This document shows, one piece after another, positions 1 through 12,655 of a DNA stretch of 64,000 bases. A program made the position numbers and the translations under genes. Within the stretch, counting starts at the first letter, position 1. Every line of letters starts with the position of its first letter. The notes beneath the pieces were generated by a model. That model was not told the origin of the DNA and did no database searches. It saw only the letters and a list, made by a program, of their open reading frames with translations. Source of the DNA: Bufo bufo (Eukaryota > Chordata > Amphibia > Anura > Bufonidae); assembly GCF_905171765.1 (NCBI RefSeq), contig NC_053392.1, positions 370,927,442 to 370,991,441 of the forward strand, written 5' to 3'.

Positions 1-253
1 ATTTTCCACGCTCTGGAATACATTGCTGCTACATAAAGATTATTATATTGTGAAGTGGAACACACCAAGAGCATGTTTTTTTCCCCCAAAAGAGGTGACA
101 AAAAAATACAAAAATGGCTTTTCACAAGTAAAGATATTAATTATTATAATGAAGTGCAGCAATTATTACATAATCTAGAATACAGTACTCATATCTATAG
201 GGTACACACAGCTTACATCTCATAGCCACAGCCAGCCACCAAAGAAACTCTAC

Positions 254-376
254 CTGAGCAGATTCGAAGGTAATGGTTTTTGTCTCTGTTTGAACTATTG
301 GGACTTCTTTTGTTGAAATTTCAGTCCTTTGTGTGGCATTAGAAATGGTGACCATCTCTGTTTTCACCACAGGAGG
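254..376 (-). CDS. EPB41L2: EPB41L2 exon, start of C-terminal domain (123 bp)
   Basis: Has 41 codons: PPVVKTEMVTISNATQRTEI, then STKEVPIVQTETKTITFESA and Q. It is nearly identical to PPVVKTEMVTISDASQRTEIS of human 4.1G, the entry to the C-terminal domain that binds partners such as NuMA and membrane receptors in the family. The acceptor is tttttctctag and the donor gtagag, phase 0. The remaining CTD exons (TAQTITSE..., ITKTVKGG...) are not present and must lie upstream of position 1. Confidence 0.94.
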
Positions 377-1376
377 CTAGAGAAAAACAAGCATATAAAT
401 CTTACACACAAAAAGAAATATGTATACCTATAGCTAGTTTTCTCTAAGGTTTCAAGGGTCAAAGCTAATGAGGTCATCTGTGATCCAAAGCAATCCTAAT
501 AAGATCTACACTGGGAAGTACATTATTAAATCACTAAAAGGGTTATCTGGGACATTAAAATTGATGGCCTACCCCTAGTACAGGTCATCAATATCATTAT
601 TAAAGGACACCTTTGTACAGATTTTTTTTTTTTTATTGTTCATTTGCTTTCTAAATGGAAAAATAAGCATCTTTCTACACGGTCTTCATAAAAAAAAAGA
701 GTGTGTAAGTCCTTCACCTAGAGGACAGGATGAGATAGTGGTGTGTGTTCTTGCCAAAACACTTTATAATGTTGATCATCATGATGCTGCCATACCTGAC
801 ATAGAGGTGAGCGCGGCAGTGTGATGAGTGCCTCCATGTATTCTCTAACCTGGCTGGCTGGCTCCTCCTCTCCGGTGGGAACAGGCAGACAGTAATAGCA
901 GAGTGACTACTTGGTTGTGCAGCATCTGCGGGAGATTGCTGCAGTCCTGGATGATCCCGAGTGGTGGCACAGTCCACTCTGCTGAAGGCTGCTGTCCAAG
1001 ACTCCCCAAGAGCTCCCAGCTAAGCTCAGAGACAGAGTGGAAGTGTCTCAAATGGCTTCCAGCTCAAAGACGGTGTGTGTGAGGCAACCATCTCACAAGG
1101 TTAATGTTTGCCCGCTGCACCAGAAATTAGTTGGTAGGTTAAGTTTTATTTGCTGGATCCCTGTCCTAAGTGCCATGCCCGTAAAAGAGGTTGTCCACCC
1201 TTTAAGTGATGGCCTAAGTATAGGCGATAACTAGTGATCGGCTGGGGTCAAGCATCCCAACCCTGCCGATCAGCTGTTCTGCCTAGCTCCGTTGCCGTAA
1301 GTCAGCACCTGAGCTACACAGCAGTGCCAACATTGTAGTGGACAGCACTCATCACTGAAGCACTGCTCCCATAAGG

Positions 1377-1870
1377 AGGGGCATTTTAACTATTGGGGGT
1401 ACTATAGAGGGTATTTTAACTAAGAGAAGAACTACTGAGGGCATTTTAACTACGGTACACACTATAGGAGGAAATTTTAACCACTGGGCAAAATAGGGGG
1501 TCATTTTAATTACAGGGGGTACTATGGGCGGTATTATAACTACTAAACAATACAGGAGGGCATTATAACTACAGGGGCACTACAACTAATGGGAAACTAT
1601 AAGGGGCATAACTACTGAGACTCTCTAAGGGGGGTCTTAATACTACTGGAGGCTCTATAGCAGCCTTATTAATACTGGGCACACAACTACAGGGGCGTTA
1701 CTACTGAGTGAACTATGGTGGGTATTATTATTGGGCACACTAAGAGGAGCACTCTTGGAGAGCATTATAATTATTGAGTGCACTGTAAGAGCATTAATAG
1801 TAATGAGGGCACTCTGGGAGAGTATTATGATTGGTGGGGATTTATATTATTATGGGTAGACTACCTCTAT
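1377..1870. repeat. Degenerate tandem repeat, about 40-bp units
   Basis: A motif of the form gggcattttaactactgg, followed by a 'ggcactat' part, recurs about a dozen times with heavy substitution and length change. It looks like an old decayed minisatellite. No coding potential was seen. Confidence 0.7.
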
Positions 1871-2435
1871 GGCATTATTATCTCTGCAGTATAGTATCTG
1901 GGGGCATCAGGGAAGCACAGTGGGCACATTATTGAGGGTATAAGCGGGATAACACTGTCGGAGTACCAGTAAGATGAGAATAACGGAAAAGTGAGGAACC
2001 TAAGGTGTTTGTGTGGCAAACTCTGCAGAGATGACATGTAGCTGACAGAAGTCATCAAGGTGAACGGAGAACAGAACATCTACATCAGAGAAGTGACAGG
2101 ATGTAATAGGTATGTGGTGCCTTTTATGTATTTGGTTGCGCTGAAGTAAAAAAGTAAAATATGTCTTAAGTGCTGGGATGGGGGGCCTGGTTCTAGATTT
2201 TCTTACATATGTATTGGGGCTTTGGCCCCAGATCTTTTGAGACCCTAGCAACGCCCCTATTGATCATACAAGTAATTTCAATGCTTAATCCTACGTTCCG
2301 CCAGGAGGACATATAAACATACTTCTAAGACTAAGAAACTTGTGATATATTAAAAGGCAGACTCATTACAAGTCACTTGTATACACTGAGTTGTACAAGT
2401 AAACTGAAGAATTTAGTGATATTAGCACAGAGTTA

Positions 2436-2752
2436 AAAGGATTTTCCAGGCCCCTGATATTGATGACCTATCCTCAGGATAAGTCACCAATATCCAATAG
2501 GTGTCCAACATCCCCACCAATCAGGCGTTGCCTGCAGCCTCTGGAAGCAGCACTCTCAACTGAACTGTAAGCATAGCCCCATTCAAAGTGTAGTGGTCAT
2601 GGTGCGTTACTGCAGCTCAGCTCTCTCACTTGAATGAGAACAAATAATTACAAAACAGATGATCATGGGGTGCTGGGCCCCCAAAATCTGATATTTATAA
2701 CTTATCCAGAGGATATTGTCATTAATATCAGAAGCCTTGAAATCCCCTTTAA
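2436..2752. mobile_element. MITE with 'tatcctcaggat' subterminal motif
   Basis: The terminal inverted repeats read aaaggattttccaggc at the left and, inverted, gccttgaaatccccttt at the right. Just inside is a 'tgatgacctatcctcaggat' type motif. Relatives lie at 12530-12655, 14396-14640, 26867-27290 and 36885-37197. Confidence 0.65.
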
Positions 2753-3161
2753 AGTTATTGCACTGAGAAGAGTAGAAAATGGTAGACAAACAGAAGTATG
2801 GGAATCTAAAGAAACCATACAATTAGTAATTATTAGGTACATATACTGAACAAAGAAGAATATTTGCTGGTCCACATACTGTATAACGCACATTTGGACA
2901 AGACAAGATCCAAATGTATAATAAACATTTAAGATGGGGAATTATGGTGAAATGAAACAGAAAAAGAAAAATGGTATAAAGACTATATGGCAGTGTAAAG
3001 AATTGCCACAACTGGATAGCAGCCAGAAGCCATATTCACTAGTTTGCCTTTTTGATAGCAAACACCAAATCTTCTTTAAGAAAGAATTTTTTTATAAAGG
3101 GGCAGTGGTAACAGAATGGATAGGTATATACGAAGACACCCATTCTGTTCCTCCCATTTAC

Positions 3162-3695
3162 CTCTGAACAATAAATAATTTGGGCAGAAGCATCAGCGTC
3201 GATGTGAGAAACATCGCCATTAATTTTGTTTTGCTGCTCTTTGAGAACTTCATGCTCTTCTTCAACTTTCTCTTTTCTTTCAAAAGTACCAACTGTAATT
3301 TCTTGGGATATAATTTCAGTCTTTTCTTTTATTTCTGTAACTGTTAAAGTTACAGTATGGTCTTCACTCATCTGAGACTCCTCAACTGGTTCAAGTTCCT
3401 TCACGTCTTCTACACCTTCTTCTGACTCTTCTGGTATGACATGTTCAGAAGCTCTACTTTCAGCTTTGTATTCTACCTCTTCGTTCTCACTTTCACTACT
3501 GCTATCATACGAAGATACTGAGTGGGTGTCATTTTTATCCAGATCTTTTACTTCTGCCACCTTTTCATTGACATCATTATGGTGTTCAATATCTCCATTT
3601 ATTCCAGCATTGAGGTCTTCCTTGACAGTTGTATTTGCATAGTCAGAATCTGCCTGAATTTCCTCCTCCACTACGTTCTTTATCTCATCTGAGTT
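3162..3695 (-). CDS. EPB41L2: EPB41L2 large exon, acidic U3 region (534 bp)
   Basis: Has 178 codons beginning NSDEIKNVVEEEIQ and ending NGDVSHIDADASAQIIYCSE. The end matches NGEVSHVDIDVLPQIICCSE of human 4.1G and the start resembles SSHETLNIVEEKK. Between these lies a low-complexity acidic linker (SSYDSSSESENEEVEYK, EESEEGVEDVKELEPVEES) with no recognised fold. It parallels the Ser/Glu-rich U3 region of 4.1G, which varies strongly between species. The acceptor is catatag and the donor gtaaat, phase 0 at both ends. Confidence 0.9.
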
Positions 3696-4588
3696 CTATA
3701 TGAAAATGGATGAGGAAAATAAAAGTATATGAATAAATAAAATTAAAAAAGAAAGATTTCGGCATTTCATGGAGGACAACAAAAGTGATGGTCAACTAAA
3801 AAAAATGGAAAAATGTGATGGTGATTAAGATGAACATATTGGTACTTATAGTACAATCTGAGCACCTCAAGAGCATCACTCAGTCCTGTGCGGATCCCTC
3901 TTGTTCTGGGTATAAGTTTCTGTAGGACACAAGTACACATAAAGGACACATCAATACATATTCACAATAACACAAAACATTAAAAAACTTTGAAGAAAAA
4001 AATCCCCCTTTGCATAACATTTAAAAAAAAACAACAACAGATATTGAACATAAGGACACAAATACACAAACACAAAGCTGGGTGAACATCTCAGAGGTCA
4101 AGCTGTTGATAACATGGGCGATTTACGAAAATAGAGACAGGAATTATGCATTGTACATAAGCCTGCCCTCACCAAATCATAAGGCTTTCTAAAGTTAGGG
4201 TTTAATAAATTAAGTCGTTTTTATTACAAAAATAAACTATTTTTGCTTAATGTTTTCCAGTTCCATGAATGATGGCAGCAATATAACAAATTGATGTTTT
4301 CATTCTGATCCCCATGTCTACATCCAGATTTACATAAAAGTACATTTTTCTTCTACTCTATACTAGATATAAAATACTATATGATAGGTGTAAAGTTTAG
4401 TATACACAGACAACTGATTCAAAACTTTTTAGGTAATGTATAGTTTTCTTAGGTACCATATAATATAAATTATATATTTTCAATTTTTATTTTTTATTTT
4501 TTTTACAGGACAGGCAGATATTCCTTAGGATCCATATATACATCTTTATTGCCTACCAATTTTAAATTATATCTATTTAAAGCATATT

Positions 4589-4759
4589 GGGGGAGATTTA
4601 TCAAACTGGTGTAAAGTAGAACTGGCTTAGTAGCCCATAGCAACCAATCAGATTCCAACTTTCATTTTCCAAAGGAGCTGCTAAAAAAGAAAGGTGGAAT
4701 CTGACTGATTTCTATGGGCAACTAAGTCAGTTCTACTTTACAGTTTGATAAATGACCCC
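4589..4759. mobile_element. Short palindromic MITE ('gtaaagtagaactggctta')
   Basis: A 171-bp near-palindrome: the left end gggagatttatcaaactgg is mirrored by cagtttgataaatgacccc at the right, with inner arms reading gtaaagtagaactggctta. A second copy lies at 39112-39268. Confidence 0.75.
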
Positions 4760-5142
4760 AATGGTCTTTATAAAGTTTACTGTTAGTTTTCTGCCTCCTT
4801 CCTTACTTTGATGTGTAGTATTTTTTAAATTTTAACATTTTAATATTTTTTGCATAGATGCACATACTTCAATCCAATAAAGCATAAGTGAAACTACTTT
4901 ACACTTATATATAGGTTAACACCTTCCTTTGAGGAATTGATGCGGGTTTCACCCAAATCATTGCAAAGGGTGAAATCAGCAGCATAAATTGACATGTAAG
5001 TCAACTTGCACTACAAATGTTTGGAGTGGAGTTTGTGCAAATTACCGTTTTTTTTTTTTTTTTTATGCTCAGCATTTACACAACATAAGGCCCTACCATT
5101 TATGGAATATTCTGAGACTTTAATATTGATGGCTTATCCTTA

Positions 5143-5392
5143 GGCTGCATGCACACAACCATATGTGTTTTGTGGTCCGCAAACCGAAGATCTACAAAAT
5201 ATGGGGATGTGTGCATTTACTAGAACTTCTTATTCTTGTCTGCAAAACGGACAAGAATAGGACATGTTGAAAAATGTGCGGAACGGCCACATACCGTAGA
5301 TGCAGAACCATAGAAATGAAATGAGTCCACGCGCAATCGATAAAAAATGTGGATTGGATGCGGACCAAAAATGCAGTCATGTGCATGAGGCC
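5143..5392. mobile_element. Harbinger-like MITE
   Basis: Begins ggctgcatgcacac and ends gtgcatgaggcc, flanked on both sides by TTA. A 3-bp TWA target duplication is typical of PIF/Harbinger elements. The interior is palindromic, with tgttttgtggtccgcaaac. Confidence 0.7.
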
Positions 5393-6382
5393 TTAGTATA
5401 GACCATCAACATTTGATCAGCAGAAGTGCGATCTCCAGAACTCATTACTACTTGGCATGAAAGGGCCACGGCACATTCCAGATAAAATAACTGAAAACCC
5501 ATACGATAAGTGTGACTGGTAAAGCACCTCATTTCCATTCACTTGTATGGGGCTGACCTGCAGCCACTATGCAGATGAACCGCCAGGCCTAAGTAAACAA
5601 TTGAAGGGGACCGTTATTCTGCTGAAAGTCTCAAAAAAGAACTTTATTGGGAAAGCACATTCATGCATAACTTGTACAATTCATACAGCCTCTGGGGAAT
5701 TCACTGAATTATTGGTGCTACCATTCACCACTGGAGACTTCTACTACATACAGTAAAAAGTAATGGTCTTAATCAGTACTGTGACATAGATTAGTCTATA
5801 ATGACTTCAAAATTAGCCAAAAACTCATCTCACTTCAGTTTTGTTCCCTACCAGGCTTCACAAGACAAACAGAAAGATGGAAAGTCTTGCTTGCACTGGA
5901 TGGGCAAAATAAATCACAACGTGGGATTTTATGGAACTTCACTTTTTAGACATACAAAAAGACTGATATCTTCTCTGTTTAATGGTGACATTATCAGACA
6001 GACATTGGCACTTGGGACAGCTATCCAAAAGCATGGCAGAGACTGGAGAGACAGTGTAAACAGCACAGAGTATGAAGAAAAGAGAGAGCACCTCAGACAG
6101 CGGCGGAGAGGGAGAAACGCAAAGCGTGCCACTATCATTCAACACATTGCCCTCGGCTGTCCAGTGATTAGAAGTAGACAGGGTAGGAAAGTTCTCTCTA
6201 CTAAAGAGAATGGATGTGATCTCCTCTTCTAGGCTCTAGACAAGTTAGAAAGTGGAGAGCAAAGAGTTAAAAGAAAATATTAGAAACCAATCAGAAAGTG
6301 ACGTTACTGTGAAGGCACCACGAAGATCCCGAAATACTGTGCAGCCAAAGAACACCGGCAGCTACTTAGGTGTCAAAGATTA

Positions 6383-6769
6383 AAGGGGTTGTGCCAAGTT
6401 TTGCAGTTATCCCCTATAAGCAGGTCTTTTTTCAACCGAATTAACTATGTAACTAATTCATTGGTGTGGGTCCGATTGCTGGGAACCCCAATGATCCCGA
6501 GAATGGAGATCCTGCTCCCCCGATCTGATGGAGCAGCAGGTTGAGCATGAGCCCAAGCCGCTTCATTCATTCTCTATGAGACCATGGGAAATAGCCCCAT
6601 ATTCTTCCAGCATTGTGTTTGTGCTGCGGTGTAGTCTCCGGCAGTCTCACAGAGAATGAATGGAGCGGCAGGGTGCATGCTCGCCCACTAGATCAGACCA
6701 CCATTGATCAGTTTGTTATCCTCTATCCACAGGATAGGGAATAACTTCAAAACGTGCCACAACCCCTTT
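6383..6769. mobile_element. MITE with 'aaaggggttgtg' ends
   Basis: The left end aaaggggttgtgccaagttt is mirrored by acgtgccacaaccccttt. Subterminal 'atcccctataagcagg' and 'tatccacaggatagggaata' motifs are also inverted relative to each other. Confidence 0.65.
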
Positions 6770-7693
6770 CGTATTATTACAGAGGATCTGTCACCATTCA
6801 TTACATGACTGTTTTCCTAAATACTTGCATTCCCCATAAAATAATTATTACGGAAGGACATTTCGGAGAAAATCTGTTTTGGGCCGTTCCTCTATTATTG
6901 CTCGTAACCATTCCCCTTGTCAAAGTGACTGGACGTTCCCAGTTGACAATACCCACTAAATTAATTCATTTCTAGGGGGCATTGCAGTGAATTGAATGGT
7001 ACAAAATAGAATTCTAAGAAACTGTGATATTGTGGGGAATGCAAGTATTCACTATAATAGACCTGTCAGGAGAGCAGACGGCTTCTTGTCAAGGGTATAC
7101 AAGCTCAACTGTCCCTGAAGAGAATTGCCGAAAAATAAAAGCATGCATAAGAACTGAAATCAAAACTGTCATTTTTTTAGCATTTAATTGCTTAACCCCT
7201 TAAGGACACAGCCTTTTTACACCTTAGGACCAGGCCATTTTTTGAAAATCTGACCAGAGTCCCTTTAAGTGCTGATAACTTTAAAACGGTTTGACTTATC
7301 CAGGCCGTTCTGAGATTGTTTTTTCGTCACATATTGTACTTCATGACACTGGTAAAATGGAGTCAAAAAAAAAATTTTTTTTGCACCAAAAAATACCTAA
7401 TTTAACAAAAATTTGAAAAAAATTAGCAAATTTCAAAGTTTCAGTTTCTCTACTTCTGTAATACATAGTAATACCCCCAAAAATTGTGATGACTTTACAT
7501 TCCCCATATGTCTACTTCATGTTTGAATTGTTTTGGGAATGATATTTTATTTTTTGGGGATGTTATAAGGCTTAGAAGTTTAGAAGCAAATCTTGAAATT
7601 TTTCCGAAATTTACAAAAACTCAATTTCTAGGGACCAGTTCAGGTCTCAAGTCACTTTGCGAGGCTTACATTATAGAAACCACCCAAAAATGA

Positions 7694-8877
7694 CCCCATC
7701 TAAGAAACTACACCCCTCAAGGTATTCAAAACTGATTTTGCATACGTTGTTAACCCTTTAGGTGTTGCACAAGAGTTATTGGCAAATAGGGAGGAAATTT
7801 GAGAATTTCATTTTTTTGTCTAATTTTTCATTTTAACCCATTTTTTCCACTAACAAACCAAGGGTTAACAGCCAAACAAGACTGTATCTTTATTGCCCTG
7901 ACTCTGCCATTTACAGAAACACCCAATATGTGGCCGTAAACTACTGTACGGCCACACAGCGGGGCGTAGAGTGAAAGGTGCGCCGTTTGGTTTTTGGAAG
8001 GCTGATTTTTATGGACTGGTTTATTTACACCATGTCCCATTTGAAGCCCCCTGATGCACCCCTAGAGGAGAAACTCCCTAAAAGTGACCCCATCTAAGAA
8101 ACTACACCCCTCAAGGTATTCAAAACTGATTTTACATACGTCGTTAACCCTTTAGGTGTTGCACAAGAGTTATTGGCAAATGGCGATGAAATTTGAGAAT
8201 TTCATTTTTTTGCCTAATTTTCCATTTTAACCCATTTTTTCCACTAACAAAGCAAGGGTTAACAGCCAAACAAGACTGTATCTTTATTGCCCTGACTCTG
8301 CTGTTTACAGAAACACCCCATATGTGGCCGTAAACTACTGTACGGGCACACAGCGGGGCGTAGAGTGAAAGGTGCGCCGTTTGGTTTTTGGAGGGCTGAT
8401 TTTGCTGGACTGTTTTTTTGGCACCATGTCCCATTTGAAGCCCCCCTGATGCACCCCTAGATTATAAACTCCATAAAAGTGACCCCATCTAAGAAACTAC
8501 ACCCCTCAAGGTATTCAAAACTGATTTTACAAACTTTGTTAACCCTTTAGGTGTTGCACAAGATTTAATGGAAAATAGAGATACAATTTCAAAATTTCAC
8601 TTTTTTGGCAGATTTTCCATTTTAATATTTTTTTCCCAGTTACAAAGCAAGGGTTAACAGCCAAACAAAACTCATTATTTATGGCCCTAATTCTGTAGTT
8701 TACAGAAACACCCCATATGTGGTCGTAAACAGCTGTACGGGCACATGGCAGGGCGCAGAAGGAAAGGAACACCATATGGTTTTTGGAAGGCATATTTTGC
8801 TGGACTGGTTTTTTTGACACCATGTCCCATTTGAAGCCCCCCTGATGCACCCCTAGAGTAGAAACTCCAAAAAAGTG
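7694..8877. repeat. Three tandem units of about 394 bp inside the piggyBac-like element
   Basis: The motif ccccatctaagaaactac recurs at about 7694, 8089 and 8483, spaced 395 and 394 bp apart, with a degenerate fourth start near 8877. Each unit contains aagggttaacagccaaac and acagaaacacccc blocks. The units have diverged by scattered substitutions. Confidence 0.8.
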
Positions 8878-10760
8878 ACCCCATTTTAGAAACTACGGGA
8901 TACGGTGGCAGTTTTGTTGGTACTAGTTTAGGGTACATATGATTTTTGGTTGCTCTATATTACACTTTTTGTGCGGCAAGGTAACAAGAAATAGCTTTTT
9001 TGGCACCGTTTTTTTTTTTGTTATTTACAACATTCATCTGACAGGTTAGATCATGTGGTAATTTTATAGAGCAGGTTGTCACGGACGCGGAGATACCTAA
9101 TATGTATACAATTTTTTTTATTTATGTACGTTTTACACAATGATTTCATTTTTAAAACCAAAAAAATGTTTTAGTGTCTCCATAGTCTAAGAGCCATAGT
9201 TTTTTCAGTTTTTGGGCGATTATCTTAAGTAGGGTCTCATTTTTTGCGGGATGAGATGACGGTTTGATTGGCATCTATTTTGGGGTGCATATGACTTTTT
9301 GATTGCTTGCTATTACACTTTTTGTGACGTAAGATGACAAAAAATGGCTTTTTTTACACCGTTTTTATTTTTATTTTTTTACGGTGGTCATCTGAGGGGT
9401 TAGATCATGTGATATTTTTATAGAGCCGGGCGATACGGACGCGGCGATACCTAATATGTATACTTTTTTTTTATTTATGTAAGTTTTACACAATGATTTC
9501 ATTTTTGAAACAAAAAAAATCATGTTTTAGTGTTTCCATAGTCTAAGAGCCATAGTTTTTTCAGTTTTTGGGCGATTATCTTGGGTAGGGTATGATTTTT
9601 GCGGGATGAGATGACGGTTTGATTGTTACAATTTTGGCGTACATGCGACTTTTTTGATCACTTTTATTACCTTTTTTGGGAAGTAAGGTGGGCAAAATTT
9701 CAATTTCATCATAGTTTTTTATTTTTTATTTTTATGGTGTTCACCGTTCGGGTAAAGTAACATGACCGTTTTATAGATCAGGTCGTTACGGACGCGGCGA
9801 TACCAAACATGTGTAGGGAATTTTATTTTTTTCATTTTTTATCAGTGATAAATGTGTTTTTTGATTTTTACTTTTTTTTCACTTTTATTCACTTTTTTTT
9901 GACCCAGACCCACTTGGTTCTTGAAGATCCAGTGGGTCTGATGTCTGAATAATACAGTACAGTACAATATATATTGTTCTGTACTGTATTTTACTTACAC
10001 TGAACAGATCTATGCCATTCAGCACAGATCTGTTCAGCACCATGGACAGCAGGACGCCTGAGAGGCGTCCTGTTGCCATGGGAACCTTCCCCGTCTGCTC
10101 AGTACTGCTCAGAACTTCGCAGACGGGGAAGGGTAAGGAGGGGATCTCTCGGGGGGCTCTCTGGGGGCTCTCTCCCTCCCCATCGGGGGGCTGCAAAGGC
10201 ACAGCAGCCCCCCGATGGGAGAGGGAGGGAGCTCCCTGCGCTGTTAACCTTTTCCATACAGCGGTCCGTACGGACCGCTGTATGGAAAGGGTTAAACGGC
10301 TGACATCGCATCGCAGATGTCAGCCGTTTATACCAGGGTGCCAGCAATGTGCTGGCACCCTGGTATCCCCACTAGACACCAACGATTATACAAGGGGAGG
10401 CGGGCGGGGGATCGCGATCCCGCCTGCCGCACCGCCCGCCTCCCGCACCGCCCACACCGCCCGCAACCCTCCCCCTGCACCTCCCGCCACCATAAAAATC
10501 ATTCGGGGGTGCAGGGGGGGGTAAATAAAACTTTTTTTATGGCATATAAAGTTTCTGATCCCTGCGGTCAGGGACTGCGGGGACCAGAAACTTCAGAAAT
10601 CGCAGCAAACCGCAGGTCTGAATTGACCTGCGGTTTGCCGCGATCGCCGACATGGGGGGGTCACGGGACCCCCCCGCGCATTTAGCCTAGGTGCCTGCTC
10701 GATGATTTGAGCAGGCACCGGGTTCCGATCACTGCCAGCCGCACGGCAGTGATCGAAAAT

Positions 10761-10788
10761 ACACAGGGCGTACATGTACGCCCTGTGT
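10761..10788. repeat. Perfect 28-bp palindrome near piggyBac right end
   Basis: The bases 10761-10788 read the same on both strands, centred on gtacatgtac. An imperfect second copy (about 10808-10828) follows before the terminus. Equivalent palindromes occur at the left ends of the elements at 45476 and 54340. Confidence 0.8.
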
Positions 10789-11254
10789 CCTTAAGTACCA
10801 GGGCACAAGGGCGTACCTGTACGCCCTATGTCCTTAAGAGGTTAAGTGACCCATTCATGCCCTTTGCAGCAGCACCATTTATTAAGACCGCGCACATACC
10901 CAATTCATTTCACCCCACTCACAACATAAAAGAAACACTAAGGGCTATGTTGTACATGTACTGTATGTAGCAGCTGCCATGAAACAAATGACGCAAGTCA
11001 ACAACACATTTGGCACAACCATCGGCTGCTTGTTTAGCCCAATGCCTTGAAAGCTTCTTTTTCACATCTGTCATACATGGTGCAGACAAGATAAAATATG
11101 CTTCACACCACCTGTGTCAGATACCATATTACTCCACTTTTCTGGAACATTTCATTTGGTAAAATGTTTGGCTTACAATCATCTTAAAATAAAGAAAAAC
11201 AGATTTATTTAAGATTGAATCTACACGGAAAAACAATCAGTCTGATTATTGACT

Positions 11255-11666
11255 GGCTGAGGCCATCTCACTTCAGCAAATAGTATTTATAACGTTGAGA
11301 AAGGTAATACAAGGCACTTACTAATGTATTGTTATTATCCATATTGCTTCCTTTGCTGTCTGGATTCATTTTTCATCACATTATGCACTGCACATTTCCA
11401 GGGGCTACGACCAAGCTTTAATCCATCAGTGGTGGTCGTGCTTGCACACTATATGAAAAAGCACTAGCCTACGTGCGTTCCCATGATCCTGGTCACCAGA
11501 GAGGCCAGCCCCTTTTCCTATAGTCTACAAGCACGGCCACCTTTGATGGACTGCAGGATGGTCGCAACCCCTGGAAACAAGCAGTGTATAATGAGATGGA
11601 AAAAACGAATCAAGCCAGCAAAGGAGACCATATGGACAATCACAATACATTAGTAAGTGTCTTGTA
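11255..11666. mobile_element. MITE copy A ('gtctcacttcagcaaat')
   Basis: The subterminal ctcacttcagcaaat and acaaggcacttactaat motifs are mirrored at the right by cattagtaagtgtcttgt. The outermost left end is degraded. It abuts copy B (11671-12124). Confidence 0.65.
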
Positions 11667-11670
11667 TTAA

Positions 11671-12124
11671 AGGGGTTGTCTCATTTCGGCAAGTAGCATT
11701 TATCAGGTAGAGAAAGATAATACAAGGCACTTACTAATCTATTGTTATTGTCCATATTGCTTCCTTTGCTCGCTTGATTCATTTTTCCATTTCATTATAC
11801 ACTGCTAGTTTCCATGGTTACAACTACCCTTCAAGCCATCAGGGGTGGTCGTGCTTTCACACTGGTGGGAAAAAGTATCAGTATCTCTGGTGGCCGGGAC
11901 AATGGGAACGCACAAAGTCTAGAGCTTTTTCCTATAGTGTGCAAGCACGACCACCACTGATGGGTTGCAGGGTGGACATAACCATGGAAATGAGCAGTGC
12001 ATAATGTAATGGAAAAATGAATCCAGCCAGCAAAGGAAGCAATATGGACAACCACAATACATTAGTAAGTGCCTTGTGTTAACTTCCTCTACACGATACA
12101 TTTGCTGAAGTGAGACAACCCCTT
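11671..12124. mobile_element. MITE copy B ('gtctcacttcagcaaat')
   Basis: The left end aggggttgtctcatttcgg is mirrored by ttgctgaagtgagacaacccct at the right, about 454 bp long. It shares the internal 'ggtggtcgtgctt' motif with copies A and C (28416-28809). Confidence 0.75.
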
Positions 12125-12398
12125 TAGGGCCATACACTCTACGTCTTTTGCAGACATAATTTGGTGCAGATTCTGAGACTGAGAAGTCACTGGCCGGTAG
12201 CATAGACATTCCTTTCTTGGCGCTGTTGCCTTCAGAGGCATAGCAGATTCCACACTGCTGCCCGAAGGCTATTTGGCCCAGGATCCACACCAAATTCTGT
12301 CTGCAAACACTGCTGTGTGTATGGCACCTTACTAGAAGTTAGGTAGATTCAAACTAACACTGGGATACCTTAAAAAAGACAGTCCTTTGAAACACAGT

Positions 12399-12417
12399 TA
12401 TATATATATATATATAT
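12399..12417. repeat. (TA)n microsatellite
   Basis: An uninterrupted run of about 19 alternating T and A bases. Confidence 0.95.
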
Positions 12418-12529
12418 TTCACCAACTCATCATTGAACTAAGGCCCCACCATTAGTTCACCTTGAAGCAAATTTCTAAAGTAAATGAAATCTCAAACTTC
12501 TTCAGTTGTAACACTAACAAATGTTTGGA

Positions 12530-12655
12530 GGGGTTTTCAGGATCAGAATATCGATGGCCCATCCTCTGGAACGCCTTTTCATTCTCTACTTTTGTTCGTC
12601 TACCGCCTGTCTAGTTGGTAGCTGTCCCAATTTTCTGATCCTGGAAAACCCTTTT
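12530..12655. mobile_element. Short MITE, 126 bp
   Basis: The ends ggggttttcaggatcag and ctgatcctggaaaaccc are inverted copies. It belongs to the 'tatcctcaggat' group. Confidence 0.65.

Larger units (their letters stand above)
377..3161 (-). other. EPB41L2: Intron between CTD and U3 exons
   Basis: Holds a short fragment of the 'tatcctcaggat' MITE near 541-607, a degenerate tandem array at 1377-1870 and a MITE at 2436-2752. Nothing else recognisable was seen. Confidence 0.7.
7196..10841. mobile_element. Non-autonomous piggyBac-like element, 3.6 kb
   Basis: Flanked by TTAA on both sides (7192-7195 and 10842-10845), the piggyBac target site. Left end ccccttaaggacacagcc; right end, inverted, cctcttaaggacataggg. 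The left 2 kb matches, in opposite orientation, the 3' part of the transposase-bearing element at 45476-52790. The right ends of both carry GC-rich hairpins. No transposase remains. Open frames around 10.0-10.7 kb lie in palindromic GC-rich DNA and look fortuitous. It is related to 54340-57343 and 62982-64000. Confidence 0.8.

Noticed and set aside
5801..6232. 143-codon plus-strand frame
   Set aside because: Basic and low-complexity toward the end (KREHLRQRRRGRN), with no recognised family, no splice support and lying antisense within an intron.
10012..10685. GC-rich open frames of 76-170 codons
   Set aside because: They lie in the palindromic right end of a piggyBac-like element, overlap on both strands, are rich in Arg/Pro/Gly as expected of GC-rich DNA, and match nothing recognised.
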